Assembly (NCBI GenBank): GCA_045646905.1
Contig: JAZRLP010000029.1
Coordinates: 171,304-235,303 of the forward strand
Length of the DNA stretch: 64,000 nt
Direction of reading: 5' to 3'
Source of the DNA: RGIG4079 sp045646905
GTDB taxonomy: Bacteria; Bacteroidota; Bacteroidia; Bacteroidales; Muribaculaceae
In this document: in pieces, positions 36,274-46,000 of the stretch
Layout: every line of letters begins with the position of its first letter
How positions within the stretch are numbered: the stretch's first letter is position 1
Notes under the pieces: generated by a model
The model's database searches: none
Told to the model about the DNA's origin: nothing
Seen by the model: the letters and a program-made list of their open reading frames with translations, nothing else
Position numbers and translations under genes: made by a program

Positions 36274-36790
36274 TCTTTTTCACCAGTGAAGGGTGGATAA
36301 ATGCTGTTGCTACAGCAGCTATACCGTTAATACATACAACTACTCGTCGATCTCCTTTAATTCTCATAAAATAACCTTCGGCGCCTTCAAATACACCACC
36401 TATTATTTTAACTTTATCTCCCTTTTTGAAATTTGATACATCGGGATCTAAATAAACGATTTGTTCTGTTGGATTGCCTGCAACCGCAATGAAGTTTTGC
36501 ATTTGTTGCTCTGGGATAACAATGGGTTCTCGCGTTTCGCGATTCATTATATATCTTATGGGTAGAGCAGTTGTTGCTTTATAACTTTTCAAGTCCTCAG
36601 GCGTAATATATACAAAAATTAAGTTATGTATAGCAGGGACTAATTCTTTGATTTTTTTTTCACCGCGGATGATTATCCTATATTTCATTGGAAGGAAGTT
36701 CTCAATATGAATTGAGTCTAACTCTCGCTTCACCTTCATTTCGCGGTTATATGTAACCCTAATAGCAAACCACTTTTTCATTATGGGCAA
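36263..36790 (-). CDS. UpxY-type NusG-family antiterminator
   Basis: A 175-residue NusG paralogue of the kind that heads Bacteroides capsule operons, where it lets RNA polymerase pass termination signals in its own locus. KKWFAIRVTYNREMKVKREL is the NGN-domain start, and a KOW domain follows (KGDKVKIIGGVFEGAEGYF, about 122-141). The ATG at 36781 (MKKW) is an alternative start. No UpxZ homologue follows, unlike many Bacteroides loci. Promoter and structured leader lie upstream. Confidence 0.92.
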   Translation of the reverse strand: MPIMKKWFAIRVTYNREMKVKRELDSIHIENFLPMKYRIIIRGEKKIKELVPAIHNLIFVYITPEDLKSYKATTALPIRYIMNRETREPIVIPEQQMQNFIAVAGNPTEQIVYLDPDVSNFKKGDKVKIIGGVFEGAEGYFMRIKGDRRVVVCINGIAAVATAFIHPSLVKKIDE

Positions 36791-36794
36791 TTCT

Positions 36795-36850
36795 TGGGGA
36801 CACCATAGATATAATATCCATGGATAACCAACAAAATATTTTTATCCCCA
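36795..36850 (-). promoter_or_regulatory. Structured leader of the polysaccharide operon
   Basis: A 21-base near-perfect palindrome at 36803-36823 (one mismatched pair) is enclosed by TGGGGA at 36795-36800, which is complementary to 36845-36850. A competing pairing, 36822-36827 with 36842-36847, would exclude both. The element sits 5 bases upstream of the upxY start and within the presumed transcript. It could be a recruitment or attenuation site for the antiterminator; that function is inferred. Confidence 0.45.
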
Positions 36851-36914
36851 TCCGGGTGATATCTGATTCAATTCGCATATGTCATTTGTATAGCAACACG
36901 TATTGTATCAAGTA

Positions 36915-36946
36915 CAAATTTAAGGATAATTTCTAATTTTTCGCAA
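36915..36946 (-). promoter_or_regulatory. Bacteroides-type promoter of the polysaccharide locus
   Basis: On the minus strand TAAATTTG (36922-36915) matches the -7 box TAnnTTTG, with TTG (36946-36944) 21 bases upstream as the -33 element. The predicted leader to upxY is about 115-120 bases. No flanking inverted-repeat pair was found, so the promoter does not look invertible. Confidence 0.65.
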
Positions 36947-37075
36947 TATTCCTTGATTTTTTTTGGAAATTTGTTGATAAGTATATTTTGACGTGGTAAA
37001 AATGGCAAAATTATTTCTAGTTATTCATACTGAAATTAATTTTTCATCGTTTACTTTAATAGTAAGTTTTTAGAT

Positions 37076-39493
37076 ATGCAGTTTATAAAGTATATATTTA
37101 TTGTTTTATCTCTTTCGGTTTGTTTGGCTTCTCAGGCTAGAGTTACAATTCATGGAAAGATTTTAGATGAAGAAAGTCAACCTCTTGAGTTCGTAACAAT
37201 ACGTATCGATGGCACAGCAATAGGTGTAACATCTGATTTAAATGGAGATTATTCAATTTCAACTACTGAGCAAGATACTCTAAAAGTTGTGTATAGTTGT
37301 ATTGGATATAAAGAAGTCACAAAGACGCTAGTTAACCCACAAGGTAACATCACTTTAAATCTTAAAATGAGCGTAAATTCTCAAGTATTACAAGAGGTGA
37401 GTGTTACTGAATATCGCAAACAGATGGGCGCTATGCAAAAAATTGATAGTGAGACATTCAAACTTTCCCCCGATGTGTCGGGTGGAAGTGTAGAAGCTAT
37501 GCTTACAACTATGGCTGGCGTTAATTCTACCAATGAAATGTCTTCGCAATATTCAGTACGGGGTGGAACATTTGATGAAAATAGTGTATATATTAATGGA
37601 ATAGAAATATACCGTCCACAATTAATTAGTTCTGGCCAACAAGAAGGCTTGAGTATAATTAACCCTGATTTGGTTGATAATATTTCATTTTCTACTGGCG
37701 GCTTTCCTGCTGAATATGGTGATAAAATGTCTTCGGTATTAGATATTACATACAAGGAACCTCAAACTTTCGAAGGCGCTGTTTCGTTGAGTTTAATGGG
37801 TGGAAGTGTGTCAATAGGGCAAAGTTCTAAAAAATTCTCTCAAATACATGGCTTTAGATATAAAAGCAATTCATCGTTATTGAGTTCAATGGAAACAAAG
37901 GGGGAGTACGATCCTAAATATTTTGATTATCAAACAAATTTAAACCTAAAGTTAAACTCAAAATTTAAACTTTCATTTTTGGGAAATATTGCAATCAATA
38001 ATTATAGTTTTAAACCTATTAATCGCACAACAAATTTCGGCACATCTACCGATGCAAAACAATTTAAAGTGTATTTTGATGGTCAAGAAAAAGATAAATT
38101 CGAGACTTATTTTGGCGCATTATCTCTAAATTATACTCTATCTAAATCAATTGGTTTTTCATTAATAGCATCTGGTTATATGACCAATGAGTTGGTTTCG
38201 TATGATATATCTGGCGAATATTGGTTGGATCAAGCTGGAACTACCGGTGGTTCTAATTCAGGTAATGCAATTGGTGGCGAATTAGGTGTTGGTCGGTATC
38301 ATGAACATTCTCGTAATAGATTAAAAGCTTCGGTTTTTTCGGTCGCTTTACGTGGATATATTGGTATTAATAAGCATAATATTAATTATGGATTATCATT
38401 TAATAGAGAAAATATTTTTGATAGAACAAGAGAGTGGGAATCGCGCGATTCAGCCGGATACTCATTGCCTGTAAATGGCACATCGGTTAATATGGTGTAT
38501 AATTTAACTTCTAATCACGATATTGCGACAACACGCCTCTCTTTCTTTGCGCAAGATTCATATAGATTACCTATATCAATAGGTTATTTTACATTTAATG
38601 GCGGCGTTAGGTTATCGTATTGGGATTTTAATAAAGAATTTTTAATTAGTCCTCGTGTTAATGTTGCATATGTTCCCAAACGAAATGAACGTTGGGCGTT
38701 TAGATTTGCATCAGGGCTTTACTATCAATCTCCGTTCTATAAAGAGTACAGACAACCCATTCAAGATGATAAGGGAAACTATACAATTAAACTTAATGAT
38801 GAAATTTTGTCTCAACGTAGCATCCAATTTATATTAGGTAGTGATTATACTTTCAGAGCCTTTAATAGACCATTTAAGTTTTCGGCTGAAGCATATTATA
38901 AATTACTTGGAAATTTAATCCCATATGAGGTTGATAACTTGAAAATTACATATAGCGGTGTGAATAGTTCTAAAGGCTTTACTGCTGGCATTGATTGTAA
39001 ATTATTTGGACAATTTGTTCCTGGAACAGATTCTTGGGTTAGTTTTTCATTAATGAAAACTCAAGAAGAACTTAATGGAGTCAAAGTTCCTCGTCCAACA
39101 GACCAGCGTTATAGTTTTGCGTTGTTCTTTACTGACTATTTTCCAAAATTCCCCAAATTAAAATTTAGCTTACGAGGTATATTTTCGGATGGTTTACCAA
39201 CTACAGCTCCTCGAAGTACCCGTGATCAAGGATATTTTAGAGCACCAGCATACAAACGCGTTGATGTTGGGTTGTCTTATGCATTATTATCTCCACTCAA
39301 AGAAGGCGAAAATCGATATGGTTTTTTGAAAAACTTTAAGAGCATTTGGTTAGGCATTGATGTTTTTAATTTATTAGATATATCAAATGTCAGCAGTTAT
39401 TATTGGGTAACTGATGTAAATAATTTACAATATGCTGTTCCTAATTATCTCACTCGCCGTCAGTTTAATGTGAGATTATCGGTAGATTTTTAA
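37076..39493 (+). CDS. TonB-dependent outer-membrane receptor
   Basis: An 805-residue outer-membrane barrel protein. A signal peptide (about 1-21, ending SQA) is followed by a carboxypeptidase-regulatory-like domain (VTIHGKILDEESQPLEFV..., to about 110) and then a TonB plug (YSVRGGTFDENSVYING, about 162-178). The last residue is Phe, as is usual for outer-membrane barrels. There is no SusD partner next to it, so it is not a standard Sus-type glycan importer; the substrate is unknown. It is divergent from the polysaccharide operon and ends in a strong hairpin. Confidence 0.92.
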   Translation: MQFIKYIFIVLSLSVCLASQARVTIHGKILDEESQPLEFVTIRIDGTAIGVTSDLNGDYSISTTEQDTLKVVYSCIGYKEVTKTLVNPQGNITLNLKMSVNSQVLQEVSVTEYRKQMGAMQKIDSETFKLSPDVSGGSVEAMLTTMAGVNSTNEMSSQYSVRGGTFDENSVYINGIEIYRPQLISSGQQEGLSIINPDLVDNISFSTGGFPAEYGDKMSSVLDITYKEPQTFEGAVSLSLMGGSVSIGQSSKKFSQIHGFRYKSNSSLLSSMETKGEYDPKYFDYQTNLNLKLNSKFKLSFLGNIAINNYSFKPINRTTNFGTSTDAKQFKVYFDGQEKDKFETYFGALSLNYTLSKSIGFSLIASGYMTNELVSYDISGEYWLDQAGTTGGSNSGNAIGGELGVGRYHEHSRNRLKASVFSVALRGYIGINKHNINYGLSFNRENIFDRTREWESRDSAGYSLPVNGTSVNMVYNLTSNHDIATTRLSFFAQDSYRLPISIGYFTFNGGVRLSYWDFNKEFLISPRVNVAYVPKRNERWAFRFASGLYYQSPFYKEYRQPIQDDKGNYTIKLNDEILSQRSIQFILGSDYTFRAFNRPFKFSAEAYYKLLGNLIPYEVDNLKITYSGVNSSKGFTAGIDCKLFGQFVPGTDSWVSFSLMKTQEELNGVKVPRPTDQRYSFALFFTDYFPKFPKLKFSLRGIFSDGLPTTAPRSTRDQGYFRAPAYKRVDVGLSYALLSPLKEGENRYGFLKNFKSIWLGIDVFNLLDISNVSSYYWVTDVNNLQYAVPNYLTRRQFNVRLSVDF

Positions 39494-39511
39494 AGTATAA
39501 TTATGTTGATA

Positions 39512-39554
39512 AAAATATTAGGCGTAACATGTATTATGTTACGCCTAATATTTT
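39512..39554. terminator. Bidirectional terminator, receptor gene / valS
   Basis: A perfect 19-base stem (39512-39530 with 39536-39554) and 5-base loop; the stem is A-rich on the left arm and T-rich on the right, so it can serve both converging genes. Confidence 0.92.
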
Positions 39555-39570
39555 ATTTGAATAGAACAAT

Positions 39571-42192
39571 CTATTTACTTAATGCTGCGATACTTTCTTC
39601 AAGCGATTTAATCTTTGATTCGGCATCGGCCATTTTTTTCTTTTCGACTTCAACAACAGCTGCAGGAGCATTATTTACAAAACGTTCATTCCCGAGTTTC
39701 TTTTGTACTGAAGCAAGAAAACCATGTTGATATTCAAGGTCTTTTTTAAGTTTTGCTAACTCTGCTTCTACATCGATATTATTGGTTAACGGAACATTAA
39801 ACTCAATTGTCCCAACCATAAATGATGCAGCTGTTGCATCTTTTTCAGAAACGAAGTTAATCTTGTCAAGATTTGCAAGTTTTTCAATGACACTAAACTC
39901 CTCATTTTTGAAGTCTCCAAGGATATTTAGGGTTAAAATATCTTTGTTAGGGATGTTTTTCGCTGCTCTTACTCCACGGACGCCCACGATAACCTCCTTG
40001 GCAAGTTCCATTGACGAAAGGATGTCATTTTTGATTTCTGTCTCAGAAGGAATTAATGCAGTCATTATTGATTCTCCCTCTTTGCGCTCTTCAAGGTGTT
40101 GCCATAATTCTTCGGTAATAAATGGCATGAATGGATGAAGCAAGCGCAAAAGTGAATCAAAGTATCCAAGGGTAATTTTATATGTAGCGCTATCAATGGG
40201 TTGGCCGTAAGCAGGTTTTACCATTTCAAGATACCATGATGAAAACTCATCCCAGAATAATTTGTAAACTTCCATTAATGCTTCAGATAAACGGAATTTA
40301 GAGAATAAGTCCTTAACTTCGATTAATGTAGCATTTAGTTTTGCACCAAACCATTCTGTAGCTCGTTTTGCATATTCGGGTTGCTCAATTTCAGCCACAT
40401 CCCAACCTTTAACTAGACGGAACGCATTCCATATTTTGTTGCAGAAATTTCTTCCTTGTTCACATAATTTGTCATCATATAAAATGTCATTTCCAGCAGG
40501 CGCAGCAAGCATCATACCCATGCGTACTCCATCGGCACCATATGTTGCAATTAAATCTAACGGGTCGGGAGAATTGCCAAGTGATTTTGACATTTTACGA
40601 CCTAATTTATCACGAACAATACCAGTAAAATATACAGATTTAAATGGTTTTTCATTTAAATATTCATATCCCGAGATAATCATACGTGCCACCCAGAAGA
40701 AAATAATATCGGGACCAGTAACAAGGTCGCAAGTTGGATAATAATATTTTATTTCTTCATTATCGGGGTCTAGAATACCGTTAAATAGAGATATAGGCCA
40801 TAGCCAAGAACTGAACCATGTGTCAAGGCAGTCCTCATCTCTACGCAAATCGTTTATTGTAAGATTATCGTTGCCGGTTTTTTCTTTAGCTAAATTGAGT
40901 GCTTGTTCATCATTCTCAGCAACCACATAACCACCTTCAGGAAGGAAATAAGCAGGAATGCGATGCCCCCACCAAAGTTGACGACTAATACACCAATCTT
41001 TAATATTAGTCATCCAATGGCGATATGTGTTCTTAAATTTGGGAGGATAAAATTTAATATCATCATCCATAACTGCATCAAGCGCAGGTATTGTAATCTT
41101 ATCCATTTTTAAGAACCATTGCATTGATAATTTTGGCTCGATTACGACTTTGGTTCGCTCAGAATATCCTACTTTATTATCATAATCTTCTATTTTTTCA
41201 ACAAGATTAGCCTTGTCAAGGTCAACTACAATTTCTTTTCGAACATCAAAACGATCTTTGCCAATATACATTCCTCCAGCTTCGCTTATAGTTCCATTAT
41301 CATTGAAAATGTCGATTGTAGGAAGATTATATTTTTCGCCAAGCATATAGTCGTTAACATCATGAGCAGGTGTTACTTTTAAGCAACCTGTACCAAATTC
41401 CATCTCAACATATTCGTCCATTATAATGGGGACAGCACGATTAACGAGAGGAACTATGACTTTTTTGCCTTTTAACCATTGGTATCGTTCATCATTAGGA
41501 TTTACGCATACGGCAGTATCACCTAATATTGTTTCGGGGCGAGTAGTCGCAACTACAATATATCTATCTTCACCCTCGACATAATAACGAAGGTGATATA
41601 ATTTACTATGTTCTTCTTTATATATAACTTCCTCGTCTGATAATGCAGTTAGAGCTGCAGGGTCCCAATTGACCATTCTCACACCACGATAAATCAACCC
41701 CTTGTTGTACAAATCAACAAATACCTTAATTACACTTTCGCTACGCACATCGTCCATTGTAAACGCTGTACGGCTCCAATCACATGACGCTCCAAGTTTT
41801 TTTAATTGTTCAAGAATAATACCACCATGTTTATGAGTCCAATCCCATGCATGTTTAAGGAATTCGTCACGAGTTAAATCGGTTTTCTTAATTCCTTCTG
41901 CAGCTAATTTTGCAACAACTTTTGCTTCGGTAGCAATAGATGCGTGGTCGGTACCAGGAACCCATAATGCATTTTTCCCTTCCATTCGAGCGCGTCGAAT
42001 AAGAATGTCTTGGATTGTGTTATTTAGCATATGCCCCATATGTAAAACACCAGTTACATTGGGAGGGGGAATTACAATAGTATATGGTTCTCTTTCATCA
42101 GGTGTCGACTTAAATAAGTCATATTTCATCCAATAGCTATACCATTTATCTTCAACCTCAGACGGGCTGTATTTAGTCGCTAATTCGTTCAT
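39571..42192 (-). CDS. valS: Valyl-tRNA synthetase
   Basis: An 873-residue class I aminoacyl-tRNA synthetase that charges tRNA-Val. The HIGH motif appears as HMGH (51-54) in PPNVTGVLHMGHMLN and the KMSKS motif as GRKMSKSLGNS. The editing domain (CP1) carries the usual TTRPETILGDTAV stretch. The C-terminal coiled-coil arm (about 800-870, LAKLKKDLEYQHGFLASVQ) is typical of ValRS. Start at MNELATKYSP. A -7-type box lies upstream. Confidence 0.98.
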   Translation of the reverse strand: MNELATKYSPSEVEDKWYSYWMKYDLFKSTPDEREPYTIVIPPPNVTGVLHMGHMLNNTIQDILIRRARMEGKNALWVPGTDHASIATEAKVVAKLAAEGIKKTDLTRDEFLKHAWDWTHKHGGIILEQLKKLGASCDWSRTAFTMDDVRSESVIKVFVDLYNKGLIYRGVRMVNWDPAALTALSDEEVIYKEEHSKLYHLRYYVEGEDRYIVVATTRPETILGDTAVCVNPNDERYQWLKGKKVIVPLVNRAVPIIMDEYVEMEFGTGCLKVTPAHDVNDYMLGEKYNLPTIDIFNDNGTISEAGGMYIGKDRFDVRKEIVVDLDKANLVEKIEDYDNKVGYSERTKVVIEPKLSMQWFLKMDKITIPALDAVMDDDIKFYPPKFKNTYRHWMTNIKDWCISRQLWWGHRIPAYFLPEGGYVVAENDEQALNLAKEKTGNDNLTINDLRRDEDCLDTWFSSWLWPISLFNGILDPDNEEIKYYYPTCDLVTGPDIIFFWVARMIISGYEYLNEKPFKSVYFTGIVRDKLGRKMSKSLGNSPDPLDLIATYGADGVRMGMMLAAPAGNDILYDDKLCEQGRNFCNKIWNAFRLVKGWDVAEIEQPEYAKRATEWFGAKLNATLIEVKDLFSKFRLSEALMEVYKLFWDEFSSWYLEMVKPAYGQPIDSATYKITLGYFDSLLRLLHPFMPFITEELWQHLEERKEGESIMTALIPSETEIKNDILSSMELAKEVIVGVRGVRAAKNIPNKDILTLNILGDFKNEEFSVIEKLANLDKINFVSEKDATAASFMVGTIEFNVPLTNNIDVEAELAKLKKDLEYQHGFLASVQKKLGNERFVNNAPAAVVEVEKKKMADAESKIKSLEESIAALSK

Positions 42193-42226
42193 TTGTTAAT
42201 TATAAGTTTTGTTATTATTTAATGTG

Positions 42227-42234
42227 CAAAATTA
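42227..42234 (-). promoter_or_regulatory. Putative -7 box of valS
   Basis: TAATTTTG on the minus strand matches TAnnTTTG about 35 bases before the valS start. No convincing -33 element is visible. Confidence 0.5.
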
Positions 42235-42396
42235 CAAATAATATTGGATATATTAATAAGTTTTGTAGCGATTTTACTTAAGTAAAATATTATTGTTTAA
42301 TTGTGGGAATATATTGCCTCGATTATATTGTCAATATTATAAACTGAATTATCGCAAAAATTGGTATATAATATAGAATAAATGAAGAAAATGCGC

Positions 42397-42404
42397 TATT
42401 TTTG
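42397..42404 (+). promoter_or_regulatory. Putative -7 box of the patatin gene
   Basis: TATTTTTG matches TAnnTTTG 28 bases before the ATG at 42433. Because it would lie inside the longest frame from 42382, it favours the downstream start. The -33 element is weak. Confidence 0.45.
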
Positions 42405-42432
42405 TATTGTAATTAATTTTTATGTTGTAAAA

Positions 42433-43227
42433 ATGGCTGAAATGAGAACTAAACCATATAAAATCGGTGTCGCTTTGAGTGGAGGTGGTGCTCGTGGTTT
42501 TGCTCATGCAGGCGCTTTATGCGCCCTTGAAGAATTTGGAATAAAACCTAATATAATAGCAGGGGTAAGCGCTGGGGCTATTGTAGGAGTGATGTATTCA
42601 TCAGGTATATCTCCTAAAAATATTCCACATCTTTTTGATGGACTTAAATTTAATGACTTATGTGAACTTGGAGTCCCCAAAGATGGCTTTTTTAAAATGG
42701 ATAAATTTCGCCGTTTTTTGAAAAAAAATCTTCTATGTAACAATATTGAGGAGTTAAATATTCCTACTTTTATTTGTGCAACAGATATTGAGAAGGGGAT
42801 TCCTCATGCATTTTCTTCAGGGAGTATAGCAGAACGGGTCGCGGCATCTTGTAGCATTCCTATTGTTTTTAAACCTATTAGAATTGATGGGGCTTATTAT
42901 GTTGATGGTGGAGTGTTGCATAATTTGCCAGCTTGGATATTAAGAGATAAATGTGAATTATTGATTGGCCTAAATTGTAGCCCATTAATTAAAGAAAAAT
43001 ATTCACCAACTATCCTTGGAATTGCTGAGCGGTCATTTGATTTAATGTCACGAGTGAACGCTGGTGTTGATATGGAACTTTGTGATATCGTTATTGAAAT
43101 GACTGATATTGCTAATTATAGAGTGTTTAATTTAAAAGATTCAAATAAGGTATATAATAGTGGGTATAATGCAACTAAAAAAATATTAAGTGGTATTGAT
43201 ATCCTTGAAAAATATAAGACGATATGA
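42433..43227 (+). CDS. Patatin-like phospholipase (RssA-like)
   Basis: A 264-residue serine hydrolase with a Ser-Asp dyad. The oxyanion stretch SGGGARG (16-22), nucleophile S46 in GVSAGA and D158 in VDGG are all present. I start it at the ATG at 42433 (MAEMRTKPYKIG) since the longer frame from 42382 contains a putative -7 box and low-information residues. No signal peptide, so cytoplasmic or membrane-associated, likely acting on phospholipid or acyl esters. It overlaps the GH13 gene by 4 bases (ATGA). Confidence 0.9.
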   Translation: MAEMRTKPYKIGVALSGGGARGFAHAGALCALEEFGIKPNIIAGVSAGAIVGVMYSSGISPKNIPHLFDGLKFNDLCELGVPKDGFFKMDKFRRFLKKNLLCNNIEELNIPTFICATDIEKGIPHAFSSGSIAERVAASCSIPIVFKPIRIDGAYYVDGGVLHNLPAWILRDKCELLIGLNCSPLIKEKYSPTILGIAERSFDLMSRVNAGVDMELCDIVIEMTDIANYRVFNLKDSNKVYNSGYNATKKILSGIDILEKYKTI

Positions 43228-44966
43228 ACCAAAAACCAATTATTTATCAATTACTTCCTCGTTTATTCACTAATCCAACAGAAAATTGTGTTATAAATGG
43301 CACAATTGACCAAAATGGATGTGGAAAATTAAATGATATCACTTCGAATGTGATAAAAAACATTAAGAAATTAGGTGTCACGCATATATGGTATACCGGT
43401 ATTATTGAGCACGCACATAAGACAGATTATACAAAATATGGCATAAAAAATGATAATACTCATGTGATTAAAGGAAATGCGGGATCGCCTTATGCAATAA
43501 AAGACTATTATGATGTTGATCCCGATTTAGCAGTTAATGTTCCTAAACGCATTGAAGAATTTGAAAAGTTAGTTAAGCGTACACACGACGCAGGACTAAA
43601 AGTAATTATTGACTTTGTGCCGAATCATGTTGCTCGTCAGTATTATTCCGATGCAAAGCCCGTAGGTATTGAAGATTTAGGTCAAGGTGATGATAATACT
43701 TATTTCTTTAAACAAACTAATAATTTTTATTATATACCTCGCCAACAATTTGCGCCACATGTTGATATGGGGCAGGGAGATGATTTTTATAATGAATTCC
43801 CTGCAAAAGCGTCGGGTAATGATTGTTTTACAGCTTTTCCAGGTGAGTTTGATTGGTATGATACTATTAAACTTAATTATGGTTTAGATTATGGCGATGG
43901 CTCTCGACATTTTGACCCTATCCCTGACACTTGGTTTAAAATGTTGCATATTTTACGCTATTGGGCAGCAAAAGGGGTTGACGGATTTCGATGTGATATG
44001 GTACACATGGTTCCATTAGAGTTTTGGCAATGGGCTATATCAAATATAAAAAACACTTATCCTGACATTAATTTCATAGCAGAAATTTACGATACAAATT
44101 TATATCGTGATTATATTCATATTGGAGGTTTTGATTATTTATACGATAAAGTTACATTGTATGATACTTTAAGAAATATACAATGCTCCAACTATTCAGC
44201 AGCTCAAATAACTAATTGTTGGCAAACTGTAGATGGCATCAATGCTAATATGCTAAATTTCCTTGAGAATCATGATGAACAACGATTTGCATCAATGCAG
44301 TTTGCTGGCGATGCAACTATTGTAATTCCATCATTAATTGTTAGCTCAATGATTAATATTGGCCCTATGATGATTTATGCTGGGCAAGAATTAGGTGAGC
44401 AAGCTACCGATGCTGAGGGTTATAGTGGTAAAGATGGTAGAACTACAATATTTGATTATTGGAGTGTTCCCACTTTGCGACGTTGGTATAATAATGGAAA
44501 ATGTGATGGGGAAGCCTTAACAAGCCGTGAAAAATGGCTAAGAGATGAGTATTCAAAGATTCTATCATTATGCAATAAAGAGAAGGCTATTTCTCAAGGC
44601 TCATTTTATGACTTAATGTATGTGAATTATGAGAATAGCACTTTGAATCCTCATGATCAATATGTTTTCTTGAGAAATTTTGAAAATGAGACATTAATTA
44701 TTGCAGTTAATTTTAGAGCAACATCATGTGATCTTAAAATTAATGTTCCACGTCATGCATTTAATTTTCTCGGCATAACAGAGGGAGACTTTGAAGCAGT
44801 TGAATTGTTGACGAGTGAAAAAGAAGTTAAAACTTTTTCATCTGAAACTCCATTTGAAACATTTATTAAACCTCATAATGCTGTAGTTTGGAAGATTAAT
44901 CATAAAAAAGTTAAATCAAATAGTAAAAAAATCACTAAACAGGCCACTTGTAAAGGTAAAAAGTAG
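43224..44966 (+). CDS. Alpha-amylase family protein (GH13), cytoplasmic
   Basis: A 580-residue glycoside hydrolase family 13 enzyme. The four conserved regions are DFVPNH (130-135), GFRCD with nucleophile D258, the acid/base E287 in FIAEIYD and ENHDE (348-352, H350/D351). Unlike SusG-type amylases it has no signal peptide, so it probably works on internal alpha-glucans or maltooligosaccharides. The C-terminal part has a small beta domain followed by a lysine-rich tail. It is translationally coupled to the patatin gene. Confidence 0.92.
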   Translation: MNQKPIIYQLLPRLFTNPTENCVINGTIDQNGCGKLNDITSNVIKNIKKLGVTHIWYTGIIEHAHKTDYTKYGIKNDNTHVIKGNAGSPYAIKDYYDVDPDLAVNVPKRIEEFEKLVKRTHDAGLKVIIDFVPNHVARQYYSDAKPVGIEDLGQGDDNTYFFKQTNNFYYIPRQQFAPHVDMGQGDDFYNEFPAKASGNDCFTAFPGEFDWYDTIKLNYGLDYGDGSRHFDPIPDTWFKMLHILRYWAAKGVDGFRCDMVHMVPLEFWQWAISNIKNTYPDINFIAEIYDTNLYRDYIHIGGFDYLYDKVTLYDTLRNIQCSNYSAAQITNCWQTVDGINANMLNFLENHDEQRFASMQFAGDATIVIPSLIVSSMINIGPMMIYAGQELGEQATDAEGYSGKDGRTTIFDYWSVPTLRRWYNNGKCDGEALTSREKWLRDEYSKILSLCNKEKAISQGSFYDLMYVNYENSTLNPHDQYVFLRNFENETLIIAVNFRATSCDLKINVPRHAFNFLGITEGDFEAVELLTSEKEVKTFSSETPFETFIKPHNAVVWKINHKKVKSNSKKITKQATCKGKK

Positions 44967-44974
44967 TAATTTTG
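44967..44974 (+). promoter_or_regulatory. Putative -7 box of prs
   Basis: TAATTTTG matches TAnnTTTG and starts right after the GH13 stop codon, 36 bases before the prs start. A TTG lies 16 bases upstream, shorter than the usual spacing. Confidence 0.45.
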
Positions 44975-45010
44975 TAAAAAATAATTATAACCTAAAAATA
45001 AATTAAAGAT

Positions 45011-45946
45011 ATGTTACCTCCATTTAAGGTTTTTTCTGGTCGCAAGTCACACTATATGGCTGAAGAAATCTGCAAGGAATTAGGAGTAGAGTTGGGTAAA
45101 ATGAATACTCAACAATTTGCAGATGGTGAATTCGAAGTGTGTTTTGAAGAGTCAATTCGTGGTTGCGAAGTATATTTGGTTCAATCAACATTTCCTAATA
45201 CAGATAACTTGATGGAATTGTTGTTAATGATTGATGCAGCTAAGAGAGCATCGGCAAAATCAATCATTGCTGTTATGCCATATTTTGGTTGGGCGCGTCA
45301 AGATCGTAAAGACAAACCTCGTGTATCAATTGCAGCAAAATTAGTCGCTGATTTATTGAGTACAGCAGGCGTTGATCGTGTTATCACAATGGATTTACAT
45401 GCCGATCAAATACAAGGATTCTTTAATGTCCCAGTTGATCATTTGTATGCATCATCTGTATTCATTCCTTACATTCAATCACTTAACCTTGAGGATATGG
45501 TAATTGCAACACCCGATGTCGGTGGTGCAAAGCGCGCAAATAGCTATGCAAAGTATCTTGACTTGCCACTCGTATTGTGTCATAAACAACGCGCAAAAGC
45601 TAATGTCGTAGAAAAAATGACTGTTATTGGCGATGTAAAAGATAAAAATGTCATTCTTGTTGATGATATGGTTGATACAGCAGGGACAATTACTAAAGCT
45701 GCCGACTTGATGATAGCAAATGGAGCTAAATCGGTAAGAGCATTATGTTCTCATGCAATTATGAGTGATCCAGCATCTGAGCGTGTTGATAATTGCGGTA
45801 TGACTGAAATGATTTTCACCAATAGCATTCCCTTTAATAAAGATTGCAAAAAAGCAACTATACTTAGCGTAGCACGTCTATTTGCTGATACAATTAGAAG
45901 AGTTCACGATAATGAATCGATATCTTCTCAATATTTAATAAAGTAA
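45011..45946 (+). CDS. prs: Ribose-phosphate pyrophosphokinase
   Basis: A 311-residue PRPP synthetase that makes 5-phosphoribosyl diphosphate from ribose 5-phosphate and ATP for nucleotide, His and Trp synthesis. FSGRKSHYMAEEIC opens it, the catalytic flexible region ARQDRKDKPR follows at about 95-104, DLHADQIQGFF is present, and the PRPP-binding loop VILVDDMVDTAGT lies at about 215-227. Normal length. It is followed by a strong hairpin. Confidence 0.97.
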   Translation: MLPPFKVFSGRKSHYMAEEICKELGVELGKMNTQQFADGEFEVCFEESIRGCEVYLVQSTFPNTDNLMELLLMIDAAKRASAKSIIAVMPYFGWARQDRKDKPRVSIAAKLVADLLSTAGVDRVITMDLHADQIQGFFNVPVDHLYASSVFIPYIQSLNLEDMVIATPDVGGAKRANSYAKYLDLPLVLCHKQRAKANVVEKMTVIGDVKDKNVILVDDMVDTAGTITKAADLMIANGAKSVRALCSHAIMSDPASERVDNCGMTEMIFTNSIPFNKDCKKATILSVARLFADTIRRVHDNESISSQYLIK

Positions 45947-45964
45947 GATTGCGCAATTATATAG

Positions 45965-46000
45965 AAAAAATAAGGTGAGAATTTTCTCACCTTATTTTTT
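45965..46000. terminator. Bidirectional terminator, prs / solute-binding protein gene
   Basis: A perfect 17-base stem with a tiny loop: AAAAAATAAGGTGAGAA (45965-45981) against 45984-46000. Its right edge overlaps the end of the minus-strand gene by several bases. Runs of A and T on both arms allow use from both directions. Confidence 0.9.

Noticed and set aside
36791..37075. Possible invertible (phase-variable) capsule promoter
   Set aside because: No pair of inverted repeats flanking the promoter and no recombinase gene nearby; only a single local palindrome is present.
37381..37755. 124-codon minus-strand ORF
   Set aside because: Antisense to the plug domain of the TonB-dependent receptor; no independent support.
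42382..42432. N-terminal extension of the patatin gene (MKKMRYFCIVIN...)
   Set aside because: It contains a -7 box match and precedes the conserved domain with uninformative residues; start at 42433 preferred.
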